In this document: piece after piece, positions 47,716 through 56,453 of the stretch
Layout: every line of letters begins with the position of its first letter
Position numbering within the stretch: the stretch's first letter is position 1
DNA from: Brevibacillus sp.
GTDB lineage: Bacteria > Bacillota > Bacilli > Brevibacillales > Brevibacillaceae
Direction: 5' to 3'
DNA length: 64,000 nt
Assembly (NCBI GenBank): GCA_017656235.1
Contig: JACDOF010000001.1
Coordinates: 868,001-932,000 of the forward strand
The notes under the pieces: model-generated
The model's database searches: none
Told to the model about the DNA's origin: nothing
The model's input: only the letters and a program-made list of their open reading frames with translations
Made by a program: the position numbers and the translations under genes

Positions 47716-47765
47716 CGTAAAAAACCTCCTTTCCCATAGTACAGCCTATGGACAGGAGGACAAGA

Positions 47766-48368
47766 TTAGACCTTGAATTGATTCGCTTTCACGTTCAGAT
47801 ACCAGATGAGGGAGATGGAAATCAAGCTGAGCAGAACCGTGAAAAGACCAACGATTCCGGTATAAGGAACCAGTTCATCCGGCAGCCAGGGGTGTATGTC
47901 CATCACATAATCAAGAAAGTCGTTATTAAGCGTCCACAAAGCCGCAATCCCTACCGGCAGCCAGCTTAGCTTGTAGAAGCGCGTGTACAGCAGCGACTCA
48001 ACGGCCATGCCGGCATGAGAAAAAAGCAGCATCAGATCGGTTGCTCCCACCTCGTTCCCCAAAGACCAGCCAGCCAGGATGACGGCAACAGCCCAGACGC
48101 CGTATTTAAAATTGGTGATACCGGCGAGTGCCTCCAAAACCGGGATGTGGCGCCCCAGTATGTACGTAAGCAGCACCAGGGTAAACAGGCCGCTTCCGGT
48201 CGGACTGTCGGGCACGAAAATACGAAAGAAGGCAGGATGCGTATCGGCCAGTTGATTTTTGTACCAGTAGAAACCGTAAATTGTCCCCAAGAGATTGACA
48301 AAAAACAGCGTCCAGAGAAACCATGACTTCCCTAGCGAGTCACAAAACCACTCCCACATCTGTCTCAT
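47766..48368 (-). CDS. ypjA: YpjA-like membrane protein (DUF1405)
   Basis: 200 residues with five to six membrane helices (WFLWTLFFVNLLGTIYGFYW; LFTLVLLTYILGRHI; DLMLLFSHAGMAVESLLY). Typical DUF1405 with an aromatic-rich C-terminus (YTGIVGLFTVLLSLISISLI). Function unknown. The frame is open to 48461, but GGGAG 8 bases before the ATG at 48368 decides the start. It follows qcrC by 160 bp. Confidence 0.9.
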   Translation of the reverse strand: MRQMWEWFCDSLGKSWFLWTLFFVNLLGTIYGFYWYKNQLADTHPAFFRIFVPDSPTGSGLFTLVLLTYILGRHIPVLEALAGITNFKYGVWAVAVILAGWSLGNEVGATDLMLLFSHAGMAVESLLYTRFYKLSWLPVGIAALWTLNNDFLDYVMDIHPWLPDELVPYTGIVGLFTVLLSLISISLIWYLNVKANQFKV

Positions 48369-48527
48369 CGCATCGTCTCCCATATTTGTACAACCGTGAC
48401 AAAGCACGTCTTTTGGTCGTGATCGCGAAGCGCCCACCGCTCCATGATGGTTGAGCCCCAAGCCGCGTCACCTGGAAAAGGAAAAGCTGACCGAGTTGTC
48501 AGCCAGCTTTTCGCTTCCACAGCAAAA

Positions 48528-49319
48528 TTACTTCAATGTTGCCATATATTCGGCCAGTTCCTTGATCGCCTGTTCGTCCTTGATCATGCCACCCGGCATG
48601 AGCGGCGGTTTCCCGTTCTTGATAATCTCGGCAATCTCCTCGGCAGAGTACTTCTCGCCAACCTTCTGCAGATTGGGCGCTGCCGCGGTACCTTCCATGT
48701 TGTTTCCGTGACAGCTTATACAGCTCTGTTGAGCGGTCCAGATATCGGCCGCCTTGAAAGCGGGATCCGCCTCCTCTGCAGGTGCAGGCGCGGCACCGTG
48801 GGAACCTCCGCCAGCCGGGCTGGGGTGATTCCGGTGGTGTTCATCCATTGCTGCCCAAGTTAGGTAGAAGATCCCGACCAGGGAGAGCAGCATGATTCCG
48901 GATGCAATCGGCCGACGAATCGCCCGGCGCTCCGGACCGGCATCCAGCCATGGCGCCAGCAGTAGTGCACCGAAGGCAATTCCCGGAATAATCACCGTTC
49001 CGAGGACAACCCAGTCACCGGAAGCCCAGGGATACTTGAGCAGTTGGTACAAGAACAGGAAGTACCAGTCGGGCAGCGGTACGAACGATGTGTCATTGGG
49101 GTTTGCCTTCGCCGTTAACGGAGATTCGTGCGAAACCGTCAGGACGAGAAAACCGACCAATCCTACAGCTGCTACCATCCACTCTTTCAGCAGGAAGTTT
49201 GGCCAAAACGGCTCCGATTTTCCCGGAAAGTCGGAGTAAGACGGGGCAACATTCGGGATGCGCTTCGCAGGTACCCGAGAGTCTCCGACGAAGGTAGCAT
49301 CTTTATCGTGTTTTGCCAT
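48528..49319 (-). CDS. qcrC: Menaquinol:cytochrome c reductase, cytochrome b/c subunit
   Basis: 263 residues. Residues ~44-155 are the C-terminal half of cytochrome b (three helices; PLPDWYFLFLYQLLKYP is the quinol-site region). Residues ~185-263 are a cytochrome c domain with heme motif CISCH at 200-204 and an axial Met in LMPGGM. This fusion is typical of Bacillus-type bc complexes. Third gene of qcrABC, 24 bp after qcrB. Confidence 0.97.
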   Translation of the reverse strand: MAKHDKDATFVGDSRVPAKRIPNVAPSYSDFPGKSEPFWPNFLLKEWMVAAVGLVGFLVLTVSHESPLTAKANPNDTSFVPLPDWYFLFLYQLLKYPWASGDWVVLGTVIIPGIAFGALLLAPWLDAGPERRAIRRPIASGIMLLSLVGIFYLTWAAMDEHHRNHPSPAGGGSHGAAPAPAEEADPAFKAADIWTAQQSCISCHGNNMEGTAAAPNLQKVGEKYSAEEIAEIIKNGKPPLMPGGMIKDEQAIKELAEYMATLK

Positions 49320-49343
49320 GCTAATTCCTCCTTATCGAAGACA

Positions 49344-50015
49344 TCATAATGGTCCAGAAATGCCCTGCCGACGAATCATGATAAAGTGAGCGCCAAGCAG
49401 GCCCAGCAAGGCGGCCGGCAGGAAGAAGACGTGAATGGCGAAGAAGCGGGCCAGCGTCTGCGCACCGACAATGTCTCCACCGGTCAGCAGTGCTTTGGCA
49501 TACGGACCGATCAGCGGTACGGTCTGCGCGATTTCCAGACCTACCTTGGTTGCGAAGTACGCCGTGTTGTCCCAAGGCAGCAGGTAACCGGTAAACCCTA
49601 AGCCGAGCATGACGAAAAAGATAAGCATGCCGACAACCCAGTTCATCTCACGCGGTTTTTTGTACGAACCGGTGAAAAAGACGCGCAGCGTATGGAGGAA
49701 CATCATCACGATGACAAGACTTGCTCCCCAGTGGTGCATACCGCGTACAATGACACCGAACGCCACTTCGTTTTGTAAGTATTTGACGGATTCATACGCG
49801 TTATTGATATCTGGAACATAGTACATGGTCAAAAACATTCCAGATAGGATTTGAATAACAGTAATGAAGAACGTCAGGCCCCCGAAACAATAGACGAACG
49901 CGGAGAAGTGGTGTGCCGGGTTCACGTGTTCTGGAACTTCGTGGTCCGCCAAATCACGCCACATCGGGGTGATATTCAGGCGCTCGTCGACCCAATCGTA
50001 CATCTTCTGCAGCAT
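49344..50015 (-). CDS. qcrB: Menaquinol:cytochrome c reductase, cytochrome b subunit
   Basis: 223 residues, the N-terminal half of cytochrome b with four helices. VRGMHHWGASLVIVMMFLHTL and HVFFLPAALLGLLGAHFIMI carry the heme histidines. It takes electrons from menaquinol and passes them to QcrA/QcrC. The ATG begins directly after the qcrA stop. Confidence 0.97.
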   Translation of the reverse strand: MLQKMYDWVDERLNITPMWRDLADHEVPEHVNPAHHFSAFVYCFGGLTFFITVIQILSGMFLTMYYVPDINNAYESVKYLQNEVAFGVIVRGMHHWGASLVIVMMFLHTLRVFFTGSYKKPREMNWVVGMLIFFVMLGLGFTGYLLPWDNTAYFATKVGLEIAQTVPLIGPYAKALLTGGDIVGAQTLARFFAIHVFFLPAALLGLLGAHFIMIRRQGISGPL

Positions 50016-50534
50016 CTACATTTCCACCCCCGGTCGTGGATTTGGAATGATTTTACCCAGATAAAGCTTTCCATCCTTGATTTCCGTCTCGTACATGTCA
50101 AGCGACTTCAACGGCGGCGTGCCAATGACATTTTGGCCGTCGATGTTGTAGCGCCCCATGTGACACTGACAGAAGTACTGCTCTGGATGGTCGGGACTAA
50201 TGTTCCAGTCCACGGTACAGCCCAGGTGTTTGCAAATCGGAGAAAGCGCGAGGATCGAACCGTCATCCAGTTTGCGCACCCAGGCGACAAGTGTGGATTC
50301 AGATTCGTACCAGCCGTCCTTGGTATGAAGTTTGAATTCCACACGTTTCGGCTCTGAACCAAAATCGTCAACGCTTCCTACCGCTACTTTATCTCCACCG
50401 CCCGTTGCTTTCAGCATCGGGTCAATTGCAAACCGTACCATCGGGGTGATCATGCCTGCAGCAAGGAAACCGCCAGTCCCCATCAGAGCATAATTAAGGA
50501 AAGTACGTCTGGAAATTTCCCGTTTCTCACTCAA
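50016..50534 (-). CDS. qcrA: Menaquinol:cytochrome c reductase, Rieske iron-sulfur subunit
   Basis: 172 residues. Starts with a twin-arginine signal (REISRRTFLNYALMGTGG) that also anchors it. The Rieske boxes are CKHLGC (101-106) and CQCH (122-125), binding the [2Fe-2S] cluster by two Cys and two His. It accepts the first electron from menaquinol. First gene of qcrABC with a consensus promoter 78-106 bases upstream. Confidence 0.97.
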   Translation of the reverse strand: MSEKREISRRTFLNYALMGTGGFLAAGMITPMVRFAIDPMLKATGGGDKVAVGSVDDFGSEPKRVEFKLHTKDGWYESESTLVAWVRKLDDGSILALSPICKHLGCTVDWNISPDHPEQYFCQCHMGRYNIDGQNVIGTPPLKSLDMYETEIKDGKLYLGKIIPNPRPGVEM

Positions 50535-50611
50535 CCTGTCTTCCCCTCCTTATCCTGTAAAATGACGTAACGAAGGTACTACATACGCTTTCTTACACTA
50601 GGTCAAGACCA

Positions 50612-50640
50612 ATCATAGCTAACGCCCCTTTAGATGTCAA
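50612..50640 (-). promoter_or_regulatory. qcrABC promoter
   Basis: On the minus strand TTGACA, a 17-base spacer and TATGAT. Transcription should start near 50605, leaving a ~70-base leader before qcrA. No operator is obvious in the leader. Confidence 0.75.
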
Positions 50641-50757
50641 GAATGTCCACAGGCCAAGCCGGGGCGCAATCCCTGCAAAAAAAGAGATTGTTGAGATTTT
50701 GTCAAATATGGACATAAGGTCATCCGTAGTATGACCAAAAAAGGAAACTTCTATCTG

Positions 50758-51186
50758 TCAACGGTTCTCCCGCATCGCTCGCCAAATGTCTGTGACTGCC
50801 TCGTACAAGACCTGGACGGCCACCTCAAACCGAAGCGGATCGGTCAGATCCTCTTCCCACACGGAGAGTGTGTGTACGACCGCCGACTCCCGCTCGTACT
50901 GCAACTGCCATTCGTCCCCGGCGTACCGGAGAATGATGTAAACGGGAAAGCCGGTTGGCAGAGCAAACAGGTTGTTCCCTTCCCCCTGATAAGCAAGCGG
51001 AAACTGCAGTACCCTGCCCCTGAGCCGTTGTTCGATGCCGGAAGCGGCATTGGCCAGTGCAGTCATCCGGTTTACGTGCTGCGGAACGGACAGTTCCTGC
51101 CTGTACAAATAAAGAGGGAGCAGCGCAGTATCCACGTATGGACGCAGCTCCTCCCAGTTGTTCACTTGCTCGCTTCTCCACTGCAT
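50758..51186 (-). CDS. ypiF: YpiF-like protein (DUF2487)
   Basis: 142 residues. Starts MQWRSEQVNNWEELRPYVDTALLPL and contains LPTGFPVYIILRYAGDEWQLQY, matching DUF2487/YpiF, which lies directly upstream of qcrA in B. subtilis as here. Cytosolic, function unknown. The 223 bp before qcrA contain only the qcr promoter that I can support. Confidence 0.87.
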   Translation of the reverse strand: MQWRSEQVNNWEELRPYVDTALLPLYLYRQELSVPQHVNRMTALANAASGIEQRLRGRVLQFPLAYQGEGNNLFALPTGFPVYIILRYAGDEWQLQYERESAVVHTLSVWEEDLTDPLRFEVAVQVLYEAVTDIWRAMRENR

Positions 51187-51250
51187 GCCAGATCCCCTTT
51201 TCCTGCTCAGAGTCTGGGTCTAGCTTACCACGGCCGCCACCGCCTGACAA

Positions 51251-51460
51251 TCAGCCAGTCTCGGACTGTTCGTATTCCATGATGGCCCGTAATTCCGCCG
51301 TCAGGATCAGAAAACGTTCCTTGTTCTTCATTGCGAGTGCCCTGTCAATCTCTTCATATAATGTTTTTTTGCGAAACGAACGCATTTCCTGATCAATCAC
51401 GATCTCCGACAGCAAACCAGCCAGCACATTTTGTTGTTGCATGTAGTTGGAACTTTCCAT
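51251..51460 (-). CDS. Small IDEAL-domain protein (YpiB-like C-terminal part)
   Basis: 69 residues. The motif LYEEIDRALAMKNKERFLILTAEL fits the IDEAL domain seen in ComK, SspP-like and YpiB proteins. The UPF0302 domain that precedes it in B. subtilis YpiB is absent, so this is a short version. AGGG lies 6 bases before the ATG at 51460; the ATG at 51466 is too close. Begins 9 bp after the stop of the upstream gene. Confidence 0.8.
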   Translation of the reverse strand: MESSNYMQQQNVLAGLLSEIVIDQEMRSFRKKTLYEEIDRALAMKNKERFLILTAELRAIMEYEQSETG

Positions 51461-51469
51461 TCTCATCCC

Positions 51470-52585
51470 TCACTTTAACAAAATCGTGGTTTCGGCAAAG
51501 CCATTCCACTCCCTTAGCCACGTCCGGCAGGCGTAGGTTGCAGCATATTGCCATTCACCATCTGTCTGCCCCACTTTTAAAAGCCCCAGATGAACCATCA
51601 TTTTTAATACTCGGTTATGTAAAATACTCAGCGGGTCGTCGTAGTAAAAAGGAGTAATGAAAGGGAGGAGGGAATCCTCCAGCTCGTGCCGGGCAATCCA
51701 TCCGCTCGCAGCCATCAGGGGGATCAACTGAACCAACATCGGCAGGTTGGGTACGGCCCTCTTGTACAAACGCAGCCAAAACCGGATCAGCTGGTGGTAC
51801 GTTTCGTCGGTGTAACCGGTTTTTAGCCACTCGCTCCCCCGTTCGGTGATCGCGACATGGCCTGGCCGTTCTTCAATCCAGTGTTGGTAATAGCAGAAGT
51901 CATACAAGAGCGAAAACCTGTCCGGGTACTGATCAAAGTGAAGTCCGTACCCAAACCGCCACCTTTCTTTCGCCACCGGTTCTTCCTTGATGTGAAACTG
52001 TCGGAACAATTGAACCTGATAGCGTTTATACATGCTGCCCTCAGCAGTAAGCGGGACCGGTTCCTTCTGCAAAAAGGACAGGAACAGATAGAGATCGTCG
52101 CAAGCAGCGGTACCTTCATCGCGGTAGGCTGCGGGCTGAGTGGTCGCAGTGGTGTCGCCCTCGCACCTGTTTTTCAGCCACGCCGCCAGGAAAGGCTCAC
52201 GCAAATCAACCGGCACTTGAAACTGCTCGCTGTACGCTCCTTTTAGCGGAAACAGCCAGCCCCGCTTCAGTGCGCCGCTCACCAACTTGCGGGAGGCGTC
52301 CCGTGACTTTTCCGCCGCTTGACCGAGCGCCACTCCTGCCTTGGCCAGCAGATCCTCAAGCGTAAACTTGAACCGCTTGTCCAAAAACAGCAGGAGGGAA
52401 AAGTGGATATCTTCCTCTGTCAGACGCTTCACTTCCTCCTGAATCGTCTGGCGCAGACGCAGACCGGCCAACAAGGTGGTGATCAGCTCGTTTTTGGAGT
52501 GATGATTACACTCGTACCCGTAGTACCCGGCAATCTGGTTCAACTGCCTGATATCCGTAAAGACCAGAATTTCTGCCAAGTTCAT
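51470..52585 (-). CDS. Protein of unknown function, helical, possibly XPB/Ssl2-N-like
   Basis: 371 residues, no membrane helix or signal. The first ~100 residues read like stacked winged-helix segments (FTDIRQLNQIAGYYGYECNH; FKFTLEDLLAKAGVALGQ); the rest is aromatic and helical (WFLR-like stretches, HWIEERPGHVAITERGSEWL). The pattern recalls the N-terminal domain of bacterial XPB-type proteins, without the helicase, but I am unsure. It sits in the ypi run where B. subtilis has no equivalent. Confidence 0.7.
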   Translation of the reverse strand: MNLAEILVFTDIRQLNQIAGYYGYECNHHSKNELITTLLAGLRLRQTIQEEVKRLTEEDIHFSLLLFLDKRFKFTLEDLLAKAGVALGQAAEKSRDASRKLVSGALKRGWLFPLKGAYSEQFQVPVDLREPFLAAWLKNRCEGDTTATTQPAAYRDEGTAACDDLYLFLSFLQKEPVPLTAEGSMYKRYQVQLFRQFHIKEEPVAKERWRFGYGLHFDQYPDRFSLLYDFCYYQHWIEERPGHVAITERGSEWLKTGYTDETYHQLIRFWLRLYKRAVPNLPMLVQLIPLMAASGWIARHELEDSLLPFITPFYYDDPLSILHNRVLKMMVHLGLLKVGQTDGEWQYAATYACRTWLREWNGFAETTILLK

Positions 52586-52651
52586 GTGGACATCCCTTCA
52601 ATCCCCGATTCCTTTACTCTCATTCTTACCAAGATCGCCCAAGCTAAAACA

Positions 52652-52683
52652 AACAGGAAGCTGCGCTTGCGCAACTTCCTGTT
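52652..52683 (-). terminator. Terminator after the TPR gene
   Basis: AACAGGAAG-T-TGCGC pairs with GCGCA-G-CTTCCTGTT (one mismatch), followed leftward by TGTTTTAG, 38 bases after the TPR stop at 52722. Confidence 0.75.
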
Positions 52684-52721
52684 CAACGGAACATCTCTCG
52701 CCGTTCATGCACTTGACTGCC

Positions 52722-53675
52722 TTACTCCCCCTGCTCTTCACTCCGCTCCCACTGATCGTACAGAGCCTGATATTCTTTGGCCTCTTCGTAGCGGCCGGAC
52801 TGCCTGAGCAGGGCAATCAAGCGGGCGATCTGGCTGGTATCGAAGCCGGACAGCTTGACATACTGGATCAGCGCGTCAATCGCTTTGTCCGTCCGTCCTG
52901 AAGCCAGCCAGACATCGGCCAGCAGCGGGTATGCCGTTACGTACTCCTCATCCAGGGCCAACAGCATCTGAAGGTATTCTTTTGCTTCTTCCAGCCTCCC
53001 CAGGTGAAACGCCATCATGCCGCAGCCGAACAGGACCTCCGGCAGTTTGTCTATCTCCAGTGCACGCCGGTACAACTGATACGCCGCCTCGAAGTCACCA
53101 CTCTGCGCCAATGTGCGCGCTCTCATCACCAGGGACCCGAGATCAGAGTGATCTGCTTTCTGCATGCAGGCGATTGCCTCGCTGTTTCGCCCCAAACGCA
53201 TGTACAATTCACTCAAGGCAGCAAGCAGCTGCTCGTTGTCAGGTTCCAGCTGACGTGCTTGTTCGACGTACTTCATCGCCACTTCATCAAGTCCCTGCAG
53301 GGCGTAAAGGTCCCCCAACAGCAGGTACAAACGGGTTTCGTCACAGCCCTCCTCTTTCAGCCGGTACAATATCGCCTGGGCCTCGTCATACCGATCCTCG
53401 TCCAGCGCGATTTCGGCCAGCAGCAGCTCCCCTTCCCGGTGGAGCTCCGATTTCTGTGACGCAGCAGCGACAACCAACTGCGCCGTCTCTCTGGCTTCCT
53501 CCAGATGCCCCAACTGATACCACACGTCTGCCAGGTAGAGCATCACTTCCGGGATCGCCTTTCCATGTTCCTGTACTTTTTTCAGCACGGTGATGCCCAG
53601 TTCCACTTCGTTTTCCTTGATTTTGGCGACTCCCTGATCAATCACCTGCAACCACTTTTGATGCAACCATAACAC
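52722..53675 (-). CDS. TPR-repeat protein (YpiA-like)
   Basis: 317 residues made of about eight TPR units (VMLYLADVWYQLGHLEEARE; TRLYLLLGDLYALQGLDEVAM; LLAALSELYMRLGRNSEAIA; VTAYPLLADVWLASGRTDKAI). Same place as B. subtilis ypiA. It starts with GTG, AGGA 7 bases upstream. Probably a scaffold; no partner known. Confidence 0.88.
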   Translation of the reverse strand: MLWLHQKWLQVIDQGVAKIKENEVELGITVLKKVQEHGKAIPEVMLYLADVWYQLGHLEEARETAQLVVAAASQKSELHREGELLLAEIALDEDRYDEAQAILYRLKEEGCDETRLYLLLGDLYALQGLDEVAMKYVEQARQLEPDNEQLLAALSELYMRLGRNSEAIACMQKADHSDLGSLVMRARTLAQSGDFEAAYQLYRRALEIDKLPEVLFGCGMMAFHLGRLEEAKEYLQMLLALDEEYVTAYPLLADVWLASGRTDKAIDALIQYVKLSGFDTSQIARLIALLRQSGRYEEAKEYQALYDQWERSEEQGE

Positions 53676-53709
53676 CCCAGTTTCCTGTCATATTATGCGA
53701 CCAAGCGCA

Positions 53710-53735
53710 AAAAGACCGTCCGCAGACGGTCTTTT
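53710..53735. terminator. Terminator of the sigma/anti-sigma operon
   Basis: AAAAGACCGTC-CGCA-GACGGTCTTTT, a perfect 11-bp stem with A and T flanks on both sides, 12 bases after the anti-sigma stop. Confidence 0.9.
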
Positions 53736-53746
53736 CCACCACGTCG

Positions 53747-54367
53747 TCAGGCCCGTGTCAACCAGCTCATGCCCAGGACGGTAACCAGTATGCCAAAAAA
53801 TCCAAGAATCAAACCATAGTTTGGCTTCAACCCTGCCGGTGGAAGACTGCTTTCGTACGCAATCCCAGCCGCGGCGGAGGCAAACTGTTTGCTGTCCGGC
53901 GCCTCTTCAGCAGAAGACAGCTCTTCAATCTGCGGCGTGATTTCGATGGACGCAGAAATCACCTCCGTTTTGGTCGGGGTGACGATGGTTCCGGCCGCAA
54001 GCGATTCATCACCCGATTCCGTATACAATGCGAACGAACAGAGCGCCAGCAGCAGGACAGCGGCAACAGCCCCCATTCTCCGCATGCGGGCCGTGACCGT
54101 AAACACCTTGCGTCCAATCGGAATCGCCCACTTCTCCTCTGAGAGGATGCGCGCCATCACCGCATCGACAATGGAGCGCGTCGATTGCACCGTGCCGTAC
54201 TTTTCTTTCTCCGCCTGAATCCACCTGCTGCTGTCTTCCCACATCTGCTGCTCCGTCCGGCACGTGAGACAGGATTCCAGGTGCTGTTCCAGACGGCGGC
54301 GGGTGATCTCGGGCAAAAGATCATCCCTGTATTCAGTTAACAGTTGTTGCGCCTCTTCGCATTTCAT
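53747..54367 (-). CDS. Membrane anti-sigma factor with zf-HC2 domain
   Basis: 206 residues. The N-terminal zinc-binding anti-sigma domain has Cys3 and HLESCLTCR (H-x3-C-x2-C) at ~29-36. Membrane helices lie at ~93-113 (MGAVAAVLLLALCSFALY) and ~183-203 (YGLILGFFGILVTVLGMSWL), so the loop between is outside. It should hold the adjacent ECF sigma factor until a signal causes proteolysis or release. Start overlaps the sigma stop by four bases. Confidence 0.92.
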   Translation of the reverse strand: MKCEEAQQLLTEYRDDLLPEITRRRLEQHLESCLTCRTEQQMWEDSSRWIQAEKEKYGTVQSTRSIVDAVMARILSEEKWAIPIGRKVFTVTARMRRMGAVAAVLLLALCSFALYTESGDESLAAGTIVTPTKTEVISASIEITPQIEELSSAEEAPDSKQFASAAAGIAYESSLPPAGLKPNYGLILGFFGILVTVLGMSWLTRA

Positions 54368-54960
54368 CGTTTCGTCATCCCTTCGGCTTCTTCCAGATAA
54401 GCATCCATCATGTAGGACTCCAACTGCACTCTGATGCTTTGACGTGCCCGAAACAGCAGGGATTTCACCGAGCTTACAGTCAAATCAAGAATTGTAGCAA
54501 TCTCGTTGTAGTCCATTTGTTCGTATTCTCGCAAAATCAGCGCCGAGCGCTGCTTTTCCGGCAGGTTGTTGATCGCTCTTCGTACCAGCGCTTCCCGCTC
54601 CACGCGCAGCAGCTGCTGCTCCGGCATCCGTTCGTACGATGCCACCGGAACCTGAACCGTGTCCTCGAGATACACGTCGGCGTTTCGGCTCTTGCGCAGT
54701 TCGCTCAGCACCGTGTTTCTGGCGATCGTATAAAGCCAGGTGGAAAACGTCGCTTCGATATCGCGGAAGGAGTGGATGCTCCGATACGCTTTGTAAAAAG
54801 TCTCCTGACAAATGTCCTCTGCCATGTGCTCCAGATGGGCTTGGCGCAGCATGTGAACGACAAACGAGAAGATCTTCTTTTCGTATCGGGAAATCAGTTC
54901 GGCATAACATTCAATGTTGCCTTCCTTGATCTCGCGTATCAATTGGGAGTCGGTCATCAT
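54364..54960 (-). CDS. ECF-type RNA polymerase sigma factor
   Basis: 198 residues. Region 2: ELISRYEKKIFSFVVHMLRQ, DICQETFYKAYRSIHSF; region 4: LPEKQRSALILREYEQMDYNEIAT, SVKSLLFRARQ. No region 1.1 or 3, so an ECF (group 4) factor of the SigW/SigX kind. Its anti-sigma follows, coupled by overlap. GAGGGGG lies 8 bases before the ATG. Regulon unknown; a weak ECF-like promoter precedes it. Confidence 0.94.
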   Translation of the reverse strand: MMTDSQLIREIKEGNIECYAELISRYEKKIFSFVVHMLRQAHLEHMAEDICQETFYKAYRSIHSFRDIEATFSTWLYTIARNTVLSELRKSRNADVYLEDTVQVPVASYERMPEQQLLRVEREALVRRAINNLPEKQRSALILREYEQMDYNEIATILDLTVSSVKSLLFRARQSIRVQLESYMMDAYLEEAEGMTKR

Positions 54961-55019
54961 CAGGTATACCCCCTCAGCGATTCCGATCCCCCCGACGGTT
55001 TCCCGCGTTTATCTAGTTA

Positions 55020-55043
55020 TACCGTCAGGGCGGCCAAAAAGTT
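55020..55043 (-). promoter_or_regulatory. Candidate ECF-type autoregulatory promoter
   Basis: On the minus strand GCAACTTTTT (AAC at 55041-55043), a 16-base spacer and CGGTA (55020-55024). This spacing fits ECF promoters of the form AAC-N16-CGT, but the -10 is CGGT, not CGTC. It lies 60 bases before the sigma gene. The remaining ~180 bases of the 261-bp gap show nothing I can support. Confidence 0.35.
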
Positions 55044-55221
55044 GCGCTGTCTTGCCCTCATTTTTTCGCATCTTTACGACAAGTTGATAGCAGACCGGGT
55101 CGGATTCAACCGAAAACGGCACACTTTCAATGGTTCACGCAGACCTGTGCCTGTTCTTTCCCATCGAAAGACGGCGTTCACATGAAAAGGCGACTTAGAA
55201 AAAAAACCCTCGAAAACGGGG

Positions 55222-56346
55222 TCACATCACGTAGTTATAGCATCGTACATCCCGCAAGCAGCGGCCTGATCCGACAGCATCCATGTATGTACCTTGTCGA
55301 TAGATCCAGCGGCCTTTCGACATCACGTAGGCTGGCTGGCATACTTCACTAAGGTTGAGCATAGTAGAAACATCAAAATTTGTCAACCATTCTGCCTTTT
55401 TTAGCAGCCAAAGATCCGCATCGGCCCCTGGTGTCAAACTACCCTTCTGCGGGTACCAACCAATCGCCTTGGCAGCATTTGTCGAAGCGAGTCGAATATA
55501 CAGGGAGAGCAGGCGTTCCGGATCACTCCCTCTGGTATCGAGCGGTGCGTTCCAGCGATCATACGGGCAAAACGCTGGCAGATATCCGTACCAGTCCCTC
55601 TGCAGTCTGCGCAGCACCGACGGTAATCGGGCCGTACTGATTAGCGCAACCCGATAAAACAGGTCTGGTTGATACAAGGTACGCGGTTCGGCACCATCGA
55701 TGCAGGTGCGAATCTGTCCGTACTGGCAGTCAGCCGTCCACAACTCAATGATATCGCTGCGTTCCGCTCTGCTGATCACGGCCTCCGGTGAAATCCTCAA
55801 GTGAAAGGCAAGCTGTGCACCATATGCGAGTTGATAAAGCGGTGTCCAATCGATTTGCCTGATATCGGCATGTCGGTATATGGTCACTTCAATCAGACGA
55901 AATCCAGAGTCCCGTAACAGCCGCAGGTAAGCAGACGTGAACTGGTTGACGTCAACACCGATGCGGATGCCGTAATCAAGCGAACTGTTAAAGTGCGGGG
56001 TGAGCAGGTAACCGATCTCTTCTTCCGTCATCCACGGTTCCGCCTTAAGCGTATGCAAAATAGTGGTAACCCCGCTTGCGATCAGCGACCTGATGTAACG
56101 TTTATACTGTTCATGGTGAAGCTGCCCAGAAGAGGTTGTCCGGGCAAATTTGATCAAACCAGGCAGTACGTAATACTCGCTGGCGTCAAACACTTTGAGT
56201 CGTTGACCGCTGCCCGCCCTTCGCACCGCCAGCGTATCCTTCCCGATGCGGCGGATGATGCCGTCTTCAATCCACAGATCGGCCTGCATCGTTCGGTATC
56301 CCGTCACCAACGTCCCACCGCGTATTACCACGATCTGCCCTGCCAC
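55222..56346 (-). CDS. Amidohydrolase-like protein lacking metal ligands
   Basis: 374 residues. The beginning (IVVIRGGTLVTGYRTMQADLW; EYYVLPGLIK) and the end (GSLTPGADADLWLLKKAEWL) are those of a dihydropyrimidinase/dihydroorotase-type amidohydrolase. Where those have GLIDxHxH, this reads GLIKFARTTSSGQLHHEQY; the later His and Asp ligands are also not evident. It is probably not a metal hydrolase. GTG start after AAGGAGG. The ABC-class ATPase gene ends 107 bp upstream on the same strand, so the two may be co-transcribed. No function assigned. Confidence 0.8.
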   Translation of the reverse strand: MAGQIVVIRGGTLVTGYRTMQADLWIEDGIIRRIGKDTLAVRRAGSGQRLKVFDASEYYVLPGLIKFARTTSSGQLHHEQYKRYIRSLIASGVTTILHTLKAEPWMTEEEIGYLLTPHFNSSLDYGIRIGVDVNQFTSAYLRLLRDSGFRLIEVTIYRHADIRQIDWTPLYQLAYGAQLAFHLRISPEAVISRAERSDIIELWTADCQYGQIRTCIDGAEPRTLYQPDLFYRVALISTARLPSVLRRLQRDWYGYLPAFCPYDRWNAPLDTRGSDPERLLSLYIRLASTNAAKAIGWYPQKGSLTPGADADLWLLKKAEWLTNFDVSTMLNLSEVCQPAYVMSKGRWIYRQGTYMDAVGSGRCLRDVRCYNYVM

Positions 56347-56453
56347 AGCTTGTACCTCCTTGATCCGTGATTGCGCAAAACGAATCCTCTAGTACGAGCA
56401 TATGTGGCAAGTACGTGAAAAGATGACTGGCAGAATGGATCTGCGGCAGGAAA

